A program made the position numbers and the translations under genes. The notes beneath the pieces were generated by a model that was not told the origin of the DNA, did no database searches, and worked only from the letters and a program-made list of their open reading frames with translations. Below, in pieces: positions 7,407 through 14,076 of a stretch of 14,571 nucleotides of DNA. The stretch is from positions 1 through 14,571 of the forward strand of contig JAJYFX010000011.1 in assembly GCA_021785315.1 (NCBI GenBank), read 5' to 3'. Source of the DNA: Actinomycetes bacterium. GTDB taxonomy: Bacteria; Actinomycetota; Acidimicrobiia; Acidimicrobiales; Acidimicrobiaceae. Within the stretch, counting starts at the first letter, position 1, and each line of letters opens with the position of its first letter.

Positions 7407-9112
7407 CGGGATTTCTCCGATTGCTCGATATTCCCAGCCTTCGTGCCATTGTGGGACGCTTTGTGATCGGCTGCCTCAGGGTGGTTCATATCCCACACGG
7501 GACGCTGGGACCTAATCGGCGGAAGCTTTTCAAAATTGTGGTGCGACGGCGGAGAATCCGCCGCCCACTCCAGGGTATGGCCGTCCCAAGGATTCGCGGA
7601 GGCTGGAATCGGCTTTCTCCAAGAAATCCACATGTTTGCCATCCAAACAATGAATGCGAATCCTGTGATGTAAGCGCCAACGGAAGAGATCCTGTTTAGA
7701 GTCGTGAAATGGTCAGCTGGAAGATATTCGGCGATACGTCGCGGCATGCCTTGCAAACCAAGGAGGTATTGCGGAAGAAATGTCACGTTAAAGCCGATAA
7801 ATATCAACCAGAACTGCAGCTTTGCAAGGCCTTCGCGGAACATTCGGCCGGTCAACTTGGGATACCAGTAAAAGAATCCGCCAAATCCGGCGAACACCGT
7901 GGTTCCAAACAGCACCTGGTGGAAGTGGGCTACTACGAAGTAGGTGTCGTGGGTAGCAAAGTCAATCGGAGGGGACGCCAGCAAAACACCGGTAATTCCA
8001 CCCATGGTGAAAACAACGATGAATCCTATGACAAACAGCATGGGCGACTTGAATTCCACTTGACCGCCCCACATCGTTCCGATCCAGGTAAATATCTTTA
8101 TTCCTGTTGGCACCGCTATCAAGAGCGACAGCGCGCTGAAGAATGGCAGCAGCACCGTCCCGGTGGTGAACATGTGGTGCGCCCACACGCCTGTTGAAAG
8201 ACCTGCGATTGCCAAAGTAGCAAAGACCAGGCCCTTGTACCCGAATACTGGTTTCTTTGAAAATACCGGAACAATTTCACTCACCATTCCAAAAAATGGC
8301 AAGGCGAGAATGTAAACCTCGGGGTGTCCGAAGAACCAGAACAAGTTCTGCCACAACACCGGCATGCCTCCCCCGGCCACCGAATAGATGTGGGTTCCCA
8401 GGTGCCGGTCAGCATAGAGCATGATCAAAGCAGCGGTGAGAACGGGGAATGCGATCAAAATCAAGAGCCCAGTCACAAGCATGTTCCAAACAAAGATCGG
8501 CATCCTGAACATCGTGAGCCCAGGTGCGCGCAAATAAAAGGTGGTTGTGACCAGGTTGACGGCAGTGAATATCCCCGAAAACCCAACCAGCATGATCGAC
8601 ACGATCCAAAGGTCCGGGCCAGCGCCTGGAGAGTTAGTCGCGTTCGACAGCGGCGCATACGAAACCCAACCAAATGCCGCAGCGCCGGAGGCCGTGAGAA
8701 AGCCAAGCAACATGCTGATCCCACCCGTAAGATATAGCCAGTAGGACAAGGCATTGAGGCGGGGGAAGGCCATATCCGGAGCGCCAATTTGCAGAGGAAG
8801 GATGTAGTTCGCAAATCCACCGAAAGCAAATGGGCCGGCAAACAGATACAGCATCATTGAGCCGTGGATAGTGAAGAGCTCATTGTAGGTCTGCTGAGAG
8901 ACAAAGTGATTGTTGGGTGCGAACAGCTGAGTTCTGATCAGCATTGCAAGCGCTCCGGCGATAATGAAGAACACCAGAGACGTGTACATGTAGTTCTTAC
9001 CGATGATCTTGTGGTCGGTCGAGGTTAGCCAAAGAAGAACGCCTTTTGGCTCTTCGTCGTGATGGGCTTGACCGCCATGAGGGGCACCAATTTCCTCATC
9101 AATGATTGTCAT
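7403..9112 (-). CDS. ctaD: Cytochrome c oxidase subunit I (aa3, A-type haem-copper oxidase)
   Basis: Catalytic subunit that reduces O2 to water and pumps protons, with about 12 membrane helices. Numbering is from the ATG at 9112 (569 residues). Haem a ligands are H83 (in HGSMM) and H398, the haem a3 ligand is H396 ([11 protein letters not shown]), and CuB ligands are H263, H312 and H313. The cross-linking tyrosine is Y267 in GHPEVY and the D-channel glutamate is E265, so this is an A1-type enzyme. D113 ([11 protein letters not shown]) and K339 (PTGIKIF) mark the D and K proton channels. The soluble tail after about 500 has the common [22 protein letters not shown] stretch in parts (from about 520). 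The ATG overlaps the ctaC stop (ATGA) with AAGG 7 bases upstream. An upstream in-frame start at 9145 would overlap ctaC by 37 bases and is less likely. ctaF follows with another ATGA overlap. Confidence 0.98.
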   Translation of the reverse strand: MTIIDEEIGAPHGGQAHHDEEPKGVLLWLTSTDHKIIGKNYMYTSLVFFIIAGALAMLIRTQLFAPNNHFVSQQTYNELFTIHGSMMLYLFAGPFAFGGFANYILPLQIGAPDMAFPRLNALSYWLYLTGGISMLLGFLTASGAAAFGWVSYAPLSNATNSPGAGPDLWIVSIMLVGFSGIFTAVNLVTTTFYLRAPGLTMFRMPIFVWNMLVTGLLILIAFPVLTAALIMLYADRHLGTHIYSVAGGGMPVLWQNLFWFFGHPEVYILALPFFGMVSEIVPVFSKKPVFGYKGLVFATLAIAGLSTGVWAHHMFTTGTVLLPFFSALSLLIAVPTGIKIFTWIGTMWGGQVEFKSPMLFVIGFIVVFTMGGITGVLLASPPIDFATHDTYFVVAHFHQVLFGTTVFAGFGGFFYWYPKLTGRMFREGLAKLQFWLIFIGFNVTFLPQYLLGLQGMPRRIAEYLPADHFTTLNRISSVGAYITGFAFIVWMANMWISWRKPIPASANPWDGHTLEWAADSPPSHHNFEKLPPIRSQRPVWDMNHPEAADHKASHNGTKAGNIEQSEKSR

Positions 9113-9906
9113 GCTGTCACCTTTTGCTGCTGCGAAGTTAGCCAATTATTGAATTCTGCACTGCTTACAACTCTTACGTGGAAAAGCATTTCTGCATGGT
9201 ACAGGCCACATAACTGGGAGCATCGACCCACGTAAGAACCTGTTCTTGTCGGTGTAAAATCGAAGTAGTTAGTAACCCCTGGCAGCGCATACCGGGAAAA
9301 GTTGAATGCCGGTATATAAAAGCCATGCACCACGTCGTTCGAAACAAGCTTAATGGTCGTTGTTTCACCTTCAGGCAGCTCGAGTGTCGGATAAATGGCT
9401 CCATGAGGAATGACATCGACGCCTCCGGGATATTCAAACTTCCATCCCCACTGGAATCCCACAACCGTCACTCTTAGAGACGGATGTGAACTGACGGCAG
9501 TGATTTCATTTTCTGAAACGTAGGTTGCTGCGAATAATCCGATGACGATCAGTATTGGAATAATTGTGTATATCAGCTCCCATTTCAAATTCGAATGTGT
9601 CTGCGTTGGGATCTGATCTCCGCGCCTTCGAAACCTGAAAAGAGCGTACACAAGCGCCCCCCAGGTGACGGCTCCGACAACGATGGCGGTGAGGATAAAT
9701 CCCTGCCACAGGTGGAACTCGTTCTGCCCTTGGGTGGTGGCGCCCCGGAAGGCGCCAAAAGCGGGCAAATTACAGCCAGTTAAAAACAGCGCCCCAAGCG
9801 CCAGGCCGATAATATTCCTTTTCGGAGAGCCGGCACGTTGCTTAATTATTGTCCCAAATGTAGCGCCGGCGCTCAATTTATCTTGCTGCACGATACCCAG
9901 TTCCAT
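9109..9906 (-). CDS. ctaC: Cytochrome c oxidase subunit II, lipoprotein
   Basis: Takes electrons from cytochrome c through the binuclear CuA centre and passes them to CtaD. It has 265 residues. The N-terminal signal ends in a lipobox, LTGC, with C45 the likely lipidated residue. Two membrane helices follow (about 66-90 and 109-130), then a periplasm-side cupredoxin domain. CuA ligands are H194, C229, C233, H237 and M240 in the [12 protein letters not shown] segment; the aromatic QWGW (152-155) lies on the electron entry path. The usual glutamate between the two cysteines is Q231 here. There is no CxxCH, so this is not a caa3 fusion; the diheme QcrC should donate electrons. The ATG directly follows the TGA of a small upstream frame (TGAATG), and its own ribosome site (GGAA, 10 bases away) is weak, suggesting coupled initiation. 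Confidence 0.97.
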   Translation of the reverse strand: MELGIVQQDKLSAGATFGTIIKQRAGSPKRNIIGLALGALFLTGCNLPAFGAFRGATTQGQNEFHLWQGFILTAIVVGAVTWGALVYALFRFRRRGDQIPTQTHSNLKWELIYTIIPILIVIGLFAATYVSENEITAVSSHPSLRVTVVGFQWGWKFEYPGGVDVIPHGAIYPTLELPEGETTTIKLVSNDVVHGFYIPAFNFSRYALPGVTNYFDFTPTRTGSYVGRCSQLCGLYHAEMLFHVRVVSSAEFNNWLTSQQQKVTA

Positions 9907-10020
9907 TCATGCTAAATTCCAACGCTTCTCAAATATCTCAGTCCCATGTGCGGTCCAGGACTTTAGCAATTGGCCACGCACATCGATATTTCGCGGTGTC
10001 GCAAAATCGATGATCCGCAT
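9907..10020 (-). CDS. Possible 37-residue protein between qcrB and ctaC
   Basis: An open frame of 37 codons fills the whole gap between qcrB and ctaC. Its ATG (10020-10018) overlaps the qcrB TAA by one base (TAATG), with GAGGAA about 8-10 bases upstream, a good ribosome site. Its TGA (9909-9907) abuts the ctaC ATG and is in the same frame. The product would begin MRIIDFATPRN and end FEKRWNLA. It has no cysteine, no hydrophobic stretch for a membrane helix and no signal peptide; it carries 6 basic and 4 acidic residues and tryptophans at 22 and 34. I do not recognise it. It could be a small soluble protein bound to the respiratory complex, or a leader peptide whose translation feeds ribosomes to ctaC. 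The first third overlaps a hairpin (9981-10012). The exact fit at both ends argues against chance, but coding is unproven. Confidence 0.45.
   Translation of the reverse strand: MRIIDFATPRNIDVRGQLLKSWTAHGTEIFEKRWNLA
9981..10012 (-). promoter_or_regulatory. Intercistronic hairpin between qcrB and ctaC
   Basis: On the minus strand CATCGAT pairs with ATCGATG at the base (7 bp). TTT/AAA and GCG/CGC continue the stem past single-base bulges, closing on an ACAC tetraloop, 13 pairs in all. There is no U-run after it, so it is not a classic terminator. It sits between the bc1 half and the oxidase half of the operon, within the first codons of the small frame. It could block exonuclease, mark an RNase cleavage site, or slow ribosomes. 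Confidence 0.45.
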
Positions 10021-11681
10021 TACTTTTCTTCCTCTGAATCCTTGCGTCCTTTGGGCATTTTCCAGTTGTGAGGGCTGAAAAGCCCGCCACCAGCACCAGG
10101 CGTGCCGCGAGGAACCTTATTAGCACCTGATCCTCCATCTGGCTGCTCCTCGATCTCCTGCGGTATCACCGCTGTGACGGAAGATCTACTTGATGCGGGG
10201 TTTTCCAGGGTGACGCCGCCTTCTGCCTCGTTGCCGTGAAGCTTGGCCTCTTCCGGCAGGGGCTTGGGCTCGCTGCCGTGCAAAGCGCTGAGCTTCATGT
10301 CAACCTCAAGCCTCGGTCCAGACTCTTCGGCAGAGTATTCGCCCTCCGGAGATCTAAATACCACCATTGCTTTCCTGGGCTTGCCGGCTTTCGGAGCGGA
10401 ACTCGCCTCCCGGGCCACTTTGTAAGCTACGTATGCAGCAACCGGAGGAATCACAAATATCAGGACCCGGAACGCCCACAGTACAAAGTTGAGCGAAAGG
10501 CTGAACGCATTGGCCAGCACGTCCGTCGATGACGCAAAGAAGAGAACCATGTAGAAGGCCATGACTCCAACCCCAATGGACGTCCTCCAGGCATTATCCC
10601 GCGGATTGTCCAAAAGGTTATGAGCCTCGTAATCCTTGGTAAACCACCGCTCGATCCAGGGCCAAGCCATCAAAAGACCAAAGGTAACTCCAGGCAACAG
10701 CACCGCCGGGAAAAAGATCGTTGGAATCATGTGACCGAATCCAGTTATCTCCCACGACGGGAACAACCTCAGCGCACCGTCCAGCCATCCCATGTACCAG
10801 TCAGGCTGGACGGCATATGAAACCTTGTAAGGAATGTATTGACCGTACATCCAAATCGGATTGATCTGCACCAAGCCGCCCAGTGCGGCGAGAACAGCCG
10901 CCGTCAGAAAAAAGAATCCTCCAGCTTGCAAGGCATAGGCAGGCCACATTGCAACTCCGACAACATTATTCTCGGTTCGCCCCTTGCCTTTGAATTGGGT
11001 GTGCTTTTGATGCCACATGATGGCCAGGTGGGCGCCAAGAAGGCCAGCCATCAGGGCTGGGATCAAGAGTATGTGAATGGTGTAGAACCTTGGAATAATC
11101 GAATTTCCGGGGAACTGCCCTCCAAAAAGAAACGAAGCGAGATAACTGCCTACCACCGGAATCGACAAGGTGATGGAATAGGCAATTCTGATTCCCGTGC
11201 CCGAAATGAGGTCGTCGGGCAGAGAATAGCCAAGGAATCCTTCGAGGATTGCCATCATCAAAAGCAGGGAGCCAATCAGCCAGTTGATCTCCCGAGGCTT
11301 GCGAAACGCACCCGTGAAGAAGATCCTCAAAAGATGAACCACGATTGCCGCCACGAAAACATTGGCCGCCCAGTGGTGCATTTGGCGCATCACCAGCCCC
11401 GCTCTCACGTTGAACGAAAGATTAAGCGTGGAAGCGTAAGCCTGCGATACAACGTGGCCGTCAAGCGGAGCGTAGCTGCCGTGATAAATGGTGTCCGCCG
11501 TGGAAGGCACGAAGAATAAAGTCAGGAAGACCCCGGTGCCCAGCAAAACAAAAAAGGAGTACATGGCGATCTCGCCAAGCATGAACGACCAATGATCCGG
11601 AAATATCTTGTTCAACGATTTCCTTGAGAACTTGGCTATTCCCAGTCTCTCATCAGCCCAGTCAATCGGTTTGTAATTCAT
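10020..11681 (-). CDS. qcrB: Menaquinol-cytochrome c reductase cytochrome b subunit
   Basis: Membrane subunit that oxidises menaquinol and bifurcates electrons between the Rieske centre and two b haems. It has 553 residues from the ATG at 11681. Haem ligands are H102 (in QMHHWAAN) with H116, and H203 (YTIH) with H218 (GAHLA). The second pair has 14 residues between, as in b6f-type and actinobacterial proteins. The quinol-site motif PEWY appears as PDWY (293-296), usual for the phylum. Eight or so helices end near 425, followed by a tail of about 130 hydrophilic residues rich in Pro, Glu, Ser and Lys and ending RKDSEEEK. Long C-terminal tails are known in actinobacterial QcrB. The ATG overlaps the qcrA stop (ATGA) with GGAG 5 bases upstream; an ATG at 11693 would overlap further and is less likely. 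Confidence 0.98.
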   Translation of the reverse strand: MNYKPIDWADERLGIAKFSRKSLNKIFPDHWSFMLGEIAMYSFFVLLGTGVFLTLFFVPSTADTIYHGSYAPLDGHVVSQAYASTLNLSFNVRAGLVMRQMHHWAANVFVAAIVVHLLRIFFTGAFRKPREINWLIGSLLLMMAILEGFLGYSLPDDLISGTGIRIAYSITLSIPVVGSYLASFLFGGQFPGNSIIPRFYTIHILLIPALMAGLLGAHLAIMWHQKHTQFKGKGRTENNVVGVAMWPAYALQAGGFFFLTAAVLAALGGLVQINPIWMYGQYIPYKVSYAVQPDWYMGWLDGALRLFPSWEITGFGHMIPTIFFPAVLLPGVTFGLLMAWPWIERWFTKDYEAHNLLDNPRDNAWRTSIGVGVMAFYMVLFFASSTDVLANAFSLSLNFVLWAFRVLIFVIPPVAAYVAYKVAREASSAPKAGKPRKAMVVFRSPEGEYSAEESGPRLEVDMKLSALHGSEPKPLPEEAKLHGNEAEGGVTLENPASSRSSVTAVIPQEIEEQPDGGSGANKVPRGTPGAGGGLFSPHNWKMPKGRKDSEEEK

Positions 11682-12574
11682 GCTCGCTCCCAAAACCCGG
11701 GGCCAATCGGCTCGTCATAACCGGCTTGAGCCCTCAGATAACCCTGGGAATCGATTTCCAGAGGAAGCTGAGGCAAAGGACGCGGAGCGGGTCCAAATAC
11801 CGGATTTGCGCCAGTCATAACATCGAACAAAGACTGGTGACAAGGGCACAACAGCTGTTGGGTGAGTTCCTGATACAATCCGACCGGACAACCTGCATGG
11901 GTGCACACTTTGGAGTATGCAAGGTAGCCCTGCGGACCCCAGGATTCACGCCCCGGCTTGGTCACAATGTCCTCAAAGGACGGCCTGATGAGTACGGTCT
12001 GAGATATGGCCCCACCCGCGTGACCTTCAGGAAATACTGTCAGTATCCCGCCAATCTCAAGGTCCGTCGCCCGGACCTTGGTCCCGTCGCTACGAACAAG
12101 AGCGGACCCCTTCTTCCAATTTGTCACAAACAGCATCTTCTTGGGCTGAGGGCCAAGCGAGCGTATGAACGGGAAGAGTGTTATCACTCCAAACGCCGCT
12201 ACCGAAGCACCCAGCAGCTTCGCCAGAAAGCTTCGGCGCTCGATGAGTTTGCTTCCGCGCTCAAGCGACTCAATAAGCACTTCCCGCTCAGAGGCCGGAC
12301 TTTTCAGCTCCTCGCGATCTTGAACATAGGGACCCTGAGGAACTAAATATTTACCCCATGCTACGATTCCAAATCCCAGACCGCCAAGGGTCACAAACAG
12401 CAAAACCCCTTCAACTTGGGTCTGTCCCCCTTGCCAGTAAACAACTCCCAGCCCTATTGTTGCAATGAGCGAAAGGGCAAAGCTTATTCCAACGACATTT
12501 TCAAAACGGCGCTCAGAAGTTCTAGCCAGACGTTCCTGATCTAGTTTGTCAAATTCCGGAGTCGAGCTACTCAA
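11678..12574 (-). CDS. qcrA: Rieske iron-sulfur subunit of the bc1 complex
   Basis: Carries the 2Fe-2S cluster that takes the first electron from menaquinol and delivers it to QcrC. It has 298 residues from a TTG at 12574. Cluster ligands are C224 and H226 in CTHAGC and C243 and H246 in CPCHQS; C229 and C245 form the stabilising disulfide. Three membrane helices (about 28-46, 55-74 and 117-136) precede the soluble domain, the actinobacterial layout. The third is preceded by ERRSFL, a twin-arginine motif, consistent with Tat export of the folded cluster domain after Sec insertion of the first two helices. The TTG overlaps the qcrC stop by 4 bases (TTGA) and has GGAGG 9 bases upstream. An earlier in-frame TTG at 12595 lacks a ribosome site. 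Confidence 0.96.
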   Translation of the reverse strand: MSSSTPEFDKLDQERLARTSERRFENVVGISFALSLIATIGLGVVYWQGGQTQVEGVLLFVTLGGLGFGIVAWGKYLVPQGPYVQDREELKSPASEREVLIESLERGSKLIERRSFLAKLLGASVAAFGVITLFPFIRSLGPQPKKMLFVTNWKKGSALVRSDGTKVRATDLEIGGILTVFPEGHAGGAISQTVLIRPSFEDIVTKPGRESWGPQGYLAYSKVCTHAGCPVGLYQELTQQLLCPCHQSLFDVMTGANPVFGPAPRPLPQLPLEIDSQGYLRAQAGYDEPIGPGFWERA

Positions 12575-13425
12575 TGCGCCCGACCTCCAATCCAATAACC
12601 AGCTAACATCAGCGACCCCAAACCAATAAGAATTCCCACGAAACCTTCAGTGACAGGACCTATGTGTCCCAGACCAATTCCACCGGCATTGTTTGGATGC
12701 TGCAGATACTTTACGTATCTAGCTATATCTGCAACCTGCTGATTGCTAAAGTTGCCAGTTCCAAATCTAGGCATGTTGCCCGGGCCTGTGCGAACTGCCT
12801 CCGCGATCTGTGTCGGTGTGGCAGGATATAGCGATGGTGCATATATCGAATCCGCAAGTGCGTCACCAACCCCGGTAATGGTGTGGCAAGCAGCACAGTT
12901 AGCTGAAAACAAGCCTTCCCCTGCGCTGATGGACGCCGCACCGAGATTAACTATAGGAATAGCTGGCCCCCCTTTTGCCAATGACGAGACATACGCGTCA
13001 ATTGCAAGGGTCTGCTGCCTGGTGAATCTTGAAGGCTTGGAAACTGCTTGAATTGTTGGATCTGCCAAGGGCATACGCCCGGTCGAAACCCAAAAATCAA
13101 TAGTTGCAGCTCCGAGTCCTTGAAGATTGGGAGCGCGGCTCGAACCCCCTGCAGTGTCACCGTGACAGCTTGAACAGTTCTCGACGAAAAGCGTCTTGCC
13201 GAGTGCGATAGTTGACGGATTCAATTTCAAATAGGTGATCGGCGCGCTTCCAGATCCCCCGGTACCACCGTATGTCACCGAATTAGCACTACCCGAGCTT
13301 GCCGAGCCAGACGAGGTAGACGCGCTTGCCCCTTGTGAGAACAGTGCCACTCCGCTGATTGAAGCTCCAATTCCAAGCGCCACTGGCAACAATACGTGCC
13401 TACCCAATTTCTTATGGATTTTCAA
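12571..13425 (-). CDS. qcrC: Diheme cytochrome c subunit of the bc1 complex
   Basis: Membrane-anchored cytochrome cc that replaces both cytochrome c1 and soluble cytochrome c, linking bc1 to the CuA site of the oxidase. It has 284 residues from a TTG at 13425. Haem c attachment sites are CSSCH (84-88) and CAACH (177-181), with axial methionines M118 (GRMP) and M218 (GNMPRF). An N-terminal signal/anchor helix (about 11-30) is followed by a Ser/Gly/Ala-rich linker (about 33-62), two cytochrome domains, and a C-terminal helix (about 259-280). AGGAG at 13434-13438 sits 8 bases before the TTG and decides the start. The longer frame from 13476 would overlap ctaE by 40 bases and put 17 hydrophilic residues before the signal. 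The gap to ctaE is 11 bp; qcrA overlaps at the other end. Confidence 0.97.
   Translation of the reverse strand: MKIHKKLGRHVLLPVALGIGASISGVALFSQGASASTSSGSASSGSANSVTYGGTGGSGSAPITYLKLNPSTIALGKTLFVENCSSCHGDTAGGSSRAPNLQGLGAATIDFWVSTGRMPLADPTIQAVSKPSRFTRQQTLAIDAYVSSLAKGGPAIPIVNLGAASISAGEGLFSANCAACHTITGVGDALADSIYAPSLYPATPTQIAEAVRTGPGNMPRFGTGNFSNQQVADIARYVKYLQHPNNAGGIGLGHIGPVTEGFVGILIGLGSLMLAGYWIGGRAH
12584..12588 (-). promoter_or_regulatory. Ribosome binding site fixing the TTG start of qcrA
   Basis: GGAGG lies 9 bases before TTG 12574 and inside the end of qcrC. It supports this start over TTG 12595, which lies upstream of it. Confidence 0.75.
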
Positions 13426-13433
13426 GGCATTAT

Positions 13434-13438
13434 CTCCT
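13434..13438 (-). promoter_or_regulatory. Ribosome binding site fixing the TTG start of qcrC
   Basis: AGGAG overlaps the ctaE TAG stop and stands 8 bases before TTG 13425. No ATG or GTG in the qcrC frame is near it; the ATG at 13430 is in another frame and stops after two codons. Confidence 0.75.
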
Positions 13439-14036
13439 AGTGGACCAGGAAAATGGTCGCGTAAAGAGCTATCCAAACTATGTCGACAAAGTGCCAGTAG
13501 TAGCTAATTGACTGCATTACCGCAAGCAGGCCCGGGTCCTTCGAGTTGCCGGCAACTCTTATCAAAAGAAATGCCATGGCAACGAGTCCCAGAAAAACGT
13601 GCAGACCATGAATACCGGTCATCAAAAAGAAGAGCGAGCCGAATGCGTTCGTAGAGGTCGAAAACAGTACGTGAGTCCATTCGTAAAGCTGGTTGCCCAA
13701 AAAGGCAAACCCCATCACCATCGTGATGACAATCCATAGGCGGGCAGATGCCCGCCTGTCATGCTCAAGGTCATAGACAGCCTTTTGCATTGAAAATGAG
13801 CTGAGAACTAGAACTATCGTAAAAATTCCCGACTGGAGAACATCAAGTTTGATGCCACCCAATGGCCAAGGGCCAGTCGCATTCGCCCGAATTGAATAGT
13901 ACGCGGCAAATAGTCCGGAGAAAAACATCAACTCCGAACCGAGCCAAACCATGGTGCCGACCCCGAGCATGGTTGGCTTGTTGAACCGTATGCCCTCTCT
14001 AACGGGTTCGACAGAAGTTGAAAGTGCTTGAGTCAT
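13437..14036 (-). CDS. ctaE: Cytochrome c oxidase subunit III
   Basis: Membrane subunit that stabilises the aa3 oxidase and helps proton and O2 supply; it holds no metal. It has 199 residues, the short five-helix bacterial form lacking the first two helices of the mitochondrial protein. Helices lie at about 24-48, 66-86, 98-120, 131-158 and 175-197. The conserved glutamate is E35 (GSELMFFSGLFAAYY), followed by GIHGLHVFLG (141-150) and the terminal YYWHFVDIVWIALY (179-192), all typical. The ATG at 14036 has only a weak ribosome site; the AAGGG further upstream is about 15 bases away. It is the first gene of the respiratory operon, 40 bp after the helicase gene on the same strand. A promoter candidate lies at 14099-14127. 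In Actinobacteria ctaE commonly precedes qcrCAB, which fits. Confidence 0.97.
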   Translation of the reverse strand: MTQALSTSVEPVREGIRFNKPTMLGVGTMVWLGSELMFFSGLFAAYYSIRANATGPWPLGGIKLDVLQSGIFTIVLVLSSFSMQKAVYDLEHDRRASARLWIVITMVMGFAFLGNQLYEWTHVLFSTSTNAFGSLFFLMTGIHGLHVFLGLVAMAFLLIRVAGNSKDPGLLAVMQSISYYWHFVDIVWIALYATIFLVH

Positions 14037-14076
14037 GAATCCGTAAAACTACCCTTCATCCCCTATGCGCTGAATA

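Noticed and set aside
8324..8737. 137-residue plus-strand frame rich in His, Pro and Arg
   Set aside because: Antisense to ctaD; reversed hydrophobic codons explain the composition.
9109..9906. Possible caa3-type fusion of CtaC with cytochrome c
   Set aside because: CtaC ends 25 residues after the CuA motif and has no CxxCH.
10839..11519. 226-residue plus-strand frame
   Set aside because: Antisense to qcrB; composition typical of a reversed membrane-protein gene (many Arg, His, Gln).
11624..12346. 240-residue plus-strand frame
   Set aside because: Antisense to qcrA, whose Rieske ligands are intact.
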